Below the pieces are notes generated by a model, which had not been told where the DNA came from, ran no database searches, and worked only from the letters and a program-made list of their open reading frames with translations. 19,260 nucleotides of DNA. Source: Trichomonas tenax. Lineage: Eukaryota; Parabasalia; Trichomonadida; Trichomonadidae. The translations under genes and the position numbers were made by a program. Shown one piece after another: positions 17,239 through 19,260 of the stretch. Position 1 is the first letter of the stretch, and each line of letters begins with the position of its first letter. The stretch is taken from NCBI GenBank assembly GCA_023091735.1, contig JALKBU010000971.1, positions 1-19,260 on the forward strand, read 5' to 3'.

Positions 17239-18339
17239 TTATGATTTATTGATATTTCTGTAATCATTCAGCATCATTTGGCTGTACAATTTCAGTTTTG
17301 ACAATGGAATTGCTGTTTCTTTGTTGATTTTTCTTGAAACTGTTTGAGAAGGAGTGCTTGAAGGCGTGTTTGAAGACGTTGTGTTTGGCGTCTTGAGCGG
17401 TGTATGAACAAGCGTTCTTTCTGGTACTTTTGAAAAACTTGGAGAAGGAGATCTTGATAGAGAATATGATGGAGATCTTGAAGGACTTGGAGAAGGTGAC
17501 TTTGATGGAGATGGATTATAGAATGCAAGGCATTGACCAGTAGAAAAAAATACTGTATTCAATACAGATTTGAGAAAGCAAATTGCTGGATGTTGAAAGA
17601 GATCCTATACTATTGGATGGTTGTGTAATGGAACATCCAACTGCAACAATGCTCCCTGACGAAGACGCTCCACATAACACACTAGGATTGCTAAGCAAAT
17701 TTGCTGCTGGAAATCTTATAGAACTGTAGCTAGAAAAATAGAAAACTTGATAATTGGGGAACTCAGGATATGAATTGTTAATAGCAGTAATGTGATCCAA
17801 AGTAACAGCACTGCTGAAGCTGAAGTATGAGCAATATAATTTTGCAGTGTTGTGTGCCAAATGAGTATAGTTCACATTAGTTGCGAAACTATTGGTATCG
17901 GTTAGACTTGTTCAAAACCTATATTGAGGCCGTATAGATGTCAAAAATATCTTCGATCACAATTAATAAACGCATTGTTTAAGGCTGCACCCGACCAATT
18001 TGACACCTCTCAATTTTCCTAAGGTTATTAGCAAAAGTGAGAAAAGAAAAAAAGATTTATCATTTCCTTTGACGTATAATATATCATTTAGGTATTATCG
18101 ATCATGTCTGTAATAAAGAACTTTTCGTAAATGTTGAAAATTCTTGATTTTTTGAATTTTTCAAAAAAATATATAAATTTCTGTCAATGAACCTCATCGT
18201 TCGGGTGCAGCCTTAAGCAGCAACTCAATAAAAATTTGTGTATCTTATTACAATTCACGATTGCAGCTGATGGTATGCTGAAAAAATCACCGTACTTGTT
18301 ATTTGTTGATTTAGAAAACGCTAAAATAAAGAAATACAT
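17239..18339 (-). pseudogene. Pro/Ser-rich family gene (copy C) interrupted by a MITE-like insertion
   Basis: ATG 18339 opens a signal-like MYFFILAFSKS, continuing YGDFFSIPSAAIVNCNKIHK and FLLSCCL up to the TTAA of the insertion at 18216. With the insertion removed the same frame continues NNAFINCDRRYF, then a TGA at 17941-17943. A frameshift follows before the next long segment (17516 to about 17900: TAKLYCSYFSFSSAVTLDHI). That frame ends at TAA 17516, but a +1 shift at an A7 run (17544-17550, T7 on the coding strand) joins it to STGQCLAFYNPSPSKSPSPS and a Ser/Pro/Thr tail ending at TAG 17239. The architecture (signal-like start, Cys/Asn strands, PSPS tail) matches copy B. No clear initiator precedes ATG 18339. 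At least four lesions make it a pseudogene; the N-terminal part is the least certain. Confidence 0.7.
17979..18216. mobile_element. MITE-like insertion with 16-base perfect inverted ends
   Basis: TTAAGGCTGCACCCGA at 17979-17994 is exactly inverted as TCGGGTGCAGCCTTAA at 18201-18216. Because TTAA is its own reverse complement, the outermost bases can be read as a TTAA target duplication (piggyBac-like) or as a TA duplication with ends AGGCTGCACCCGA (Tc1/mariner-like). The interior between the two TA copies is 232 bases, AT-rich and non-coding, so the element is non-autonomous. It lies inside the copy C family gene; deleting it together with one TTAA leaves ...CTGCTTAAACAATG..., which keeps the gene's frame. 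Confidence 0.82.
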
Positions 18340-19260
18340 TTAAGCGTATTGATTAGATCTAAAAAAGATATTTCATTCAAAATAATTGAAGTGTTCAATG
18401 TGCAGTTATTGTTTTTGAATTATTTTTGATTGTGGTGAAAAAATTAGGACAATTTGAATTCAAAAAATGATTTTGAGTCCTAAGCACATTAACACGATAT
18501 AACCCTGCAAAAGCTAACTAAATTTTAAATGCTTTTATAGAAAAATATTATATTTTTAATAACCATTAAAAAAATATTAAATCAAAATCCAGTCTCTGTA
18601 GTTGAGGTCATGTTGTTGTGGCCATTTATTTACTAAAGAATGATTCCTCATCTATGTTGTTAAAATGTATTTAAATTGACAAATTATATATTTTGGACAT
18701 CATATCATTATGATAATTGTTTGTAATATCCATAAGTTAGAAATGTGTATTATAACACTTACTGGTTTAGATCTCAAAATTGAAAATTATATATTGATTC
18801 CAAGATCAAGAAGATAAAATGATGAGATTTGCCTGGCGAAGGTTTGACGTTTGTATTATATATTATTCTTTGATTGAATATATCGAATTCAATTGAATGA
18901 TATTAAGATGTGTATATATAAGAAAACATAAGCCATCCTTCGAAATGAAACTTCTCACTCATGATAACACATACATAGAAGTTAATTTATTTCAAAAATT
19001 GATAAATGTAATTGCAAAGCTTTAATTTTGCGTACAATATGTAGGTGTAAATTCAAGCAAAAACCCAAGTTAAAATATATATGAAAATGAAGTAAATTCT
19101 GTAATATCAAAAGGCTTGTCTAAAATTGATACACAAAGTCGGCGAAACTCGTTTTTTAACTCACTGGATTAACTTTTTGCTAAGTTATTGAACCACAATG
19201 TACAAAATCCTGTTGTGCATGATATATTAAAGAATTAGCTAACAAAGTCTATATTTCATT
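18340..19260. other. Right-edge AT-rich region
   Basis: About 920 bases upstream (on the minus strand) of copy C. No gene, RNA or repeat is supported; frequent stops in all frames. Any promoter for copy C should be in its first part, but no canonical TCAPyT initiator stands next to ATG 18339. Confidence 0.5.

Noticed and set aside
17292..17528. Minus-strand frame rich in His/Gln/Leu
   Set aside because: Out-of-frame reading of the Ser/Pro tail codons of copy C.

Overview
The window looks like nuclear DNA of a parabasalid protist, most probably Trichomonas vaginalis or a close relative. The evidence is an AT-rich background, no visible introns, and start codons lying 4 to 16 bases after TCA(T/C)TT initiator elements. 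The gene families also fit: a long ankyrin-repeat protein, a CAMK-like kinase, a long coiled-coil protein, and a local cluster of Pro/Ser-rich, apparently surface-type proteins. The species is inferred; no rRNA or tRNA gene is present to settle it.

Layout. Bases 1-830 hold a small Lys/Glu-rich protein gene whose frame is broken, or shifted, at an A7 run. It is followed by a 116-base tandem duplication and a nested hairpin. This stretch may be the end of a Maverick/Polinton-type element running off the left edge. Bases 1126-2190 (+) encode an intact ankyrin protein. Bases 2920-3956 (-) are a CAMK-like kinase pseudogene with one frameshift and one nonsense codon at an otherwise conserved Gly. 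Bases 4569-7685 (+) encode an intact 1038-residue coiled-coil protein with clustered S-P-x-K/R sites. Bases 8075-10165 (+) are an unrecognised gene split by a single in-frame TAA. Bases 10473-11399 (-) encode a diacylglycerol/sphingosine-kinase-type lipid kinase.

From 11.4 kb onward the window is gene-poor and rich in decayed sequence. It contains a 728-base structure with long diverged inverted repeats (13238-13965). After it come three decayed members of one paralogous family on the minus strand (14470-14925, 15103-16163 and 17239-18339). The first two also share a duplicated 3' flank, so they arose by local tandem duplication. The third is interrupted by a 232-base MITE-like insertion (17979-18216) with 16-base perfect inverted ends that include TTAA; removing it rejoins the reading frame.

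The intact genes (ankyrin, coiled coil, lipid kinase) are independent transcription units with no operon-like logic. The main theme is gene decay: at least five loci carry single, readable lesions, which suggests recent inactivation in a redundant, repeat-rich genome, or in some cases assembly errors in homopolymers. I found no convincing new multi-gene system. The best leads are the MITE-in-gene structure, the A AAA AAA frameshift site, and the long-inverted-repeat element.
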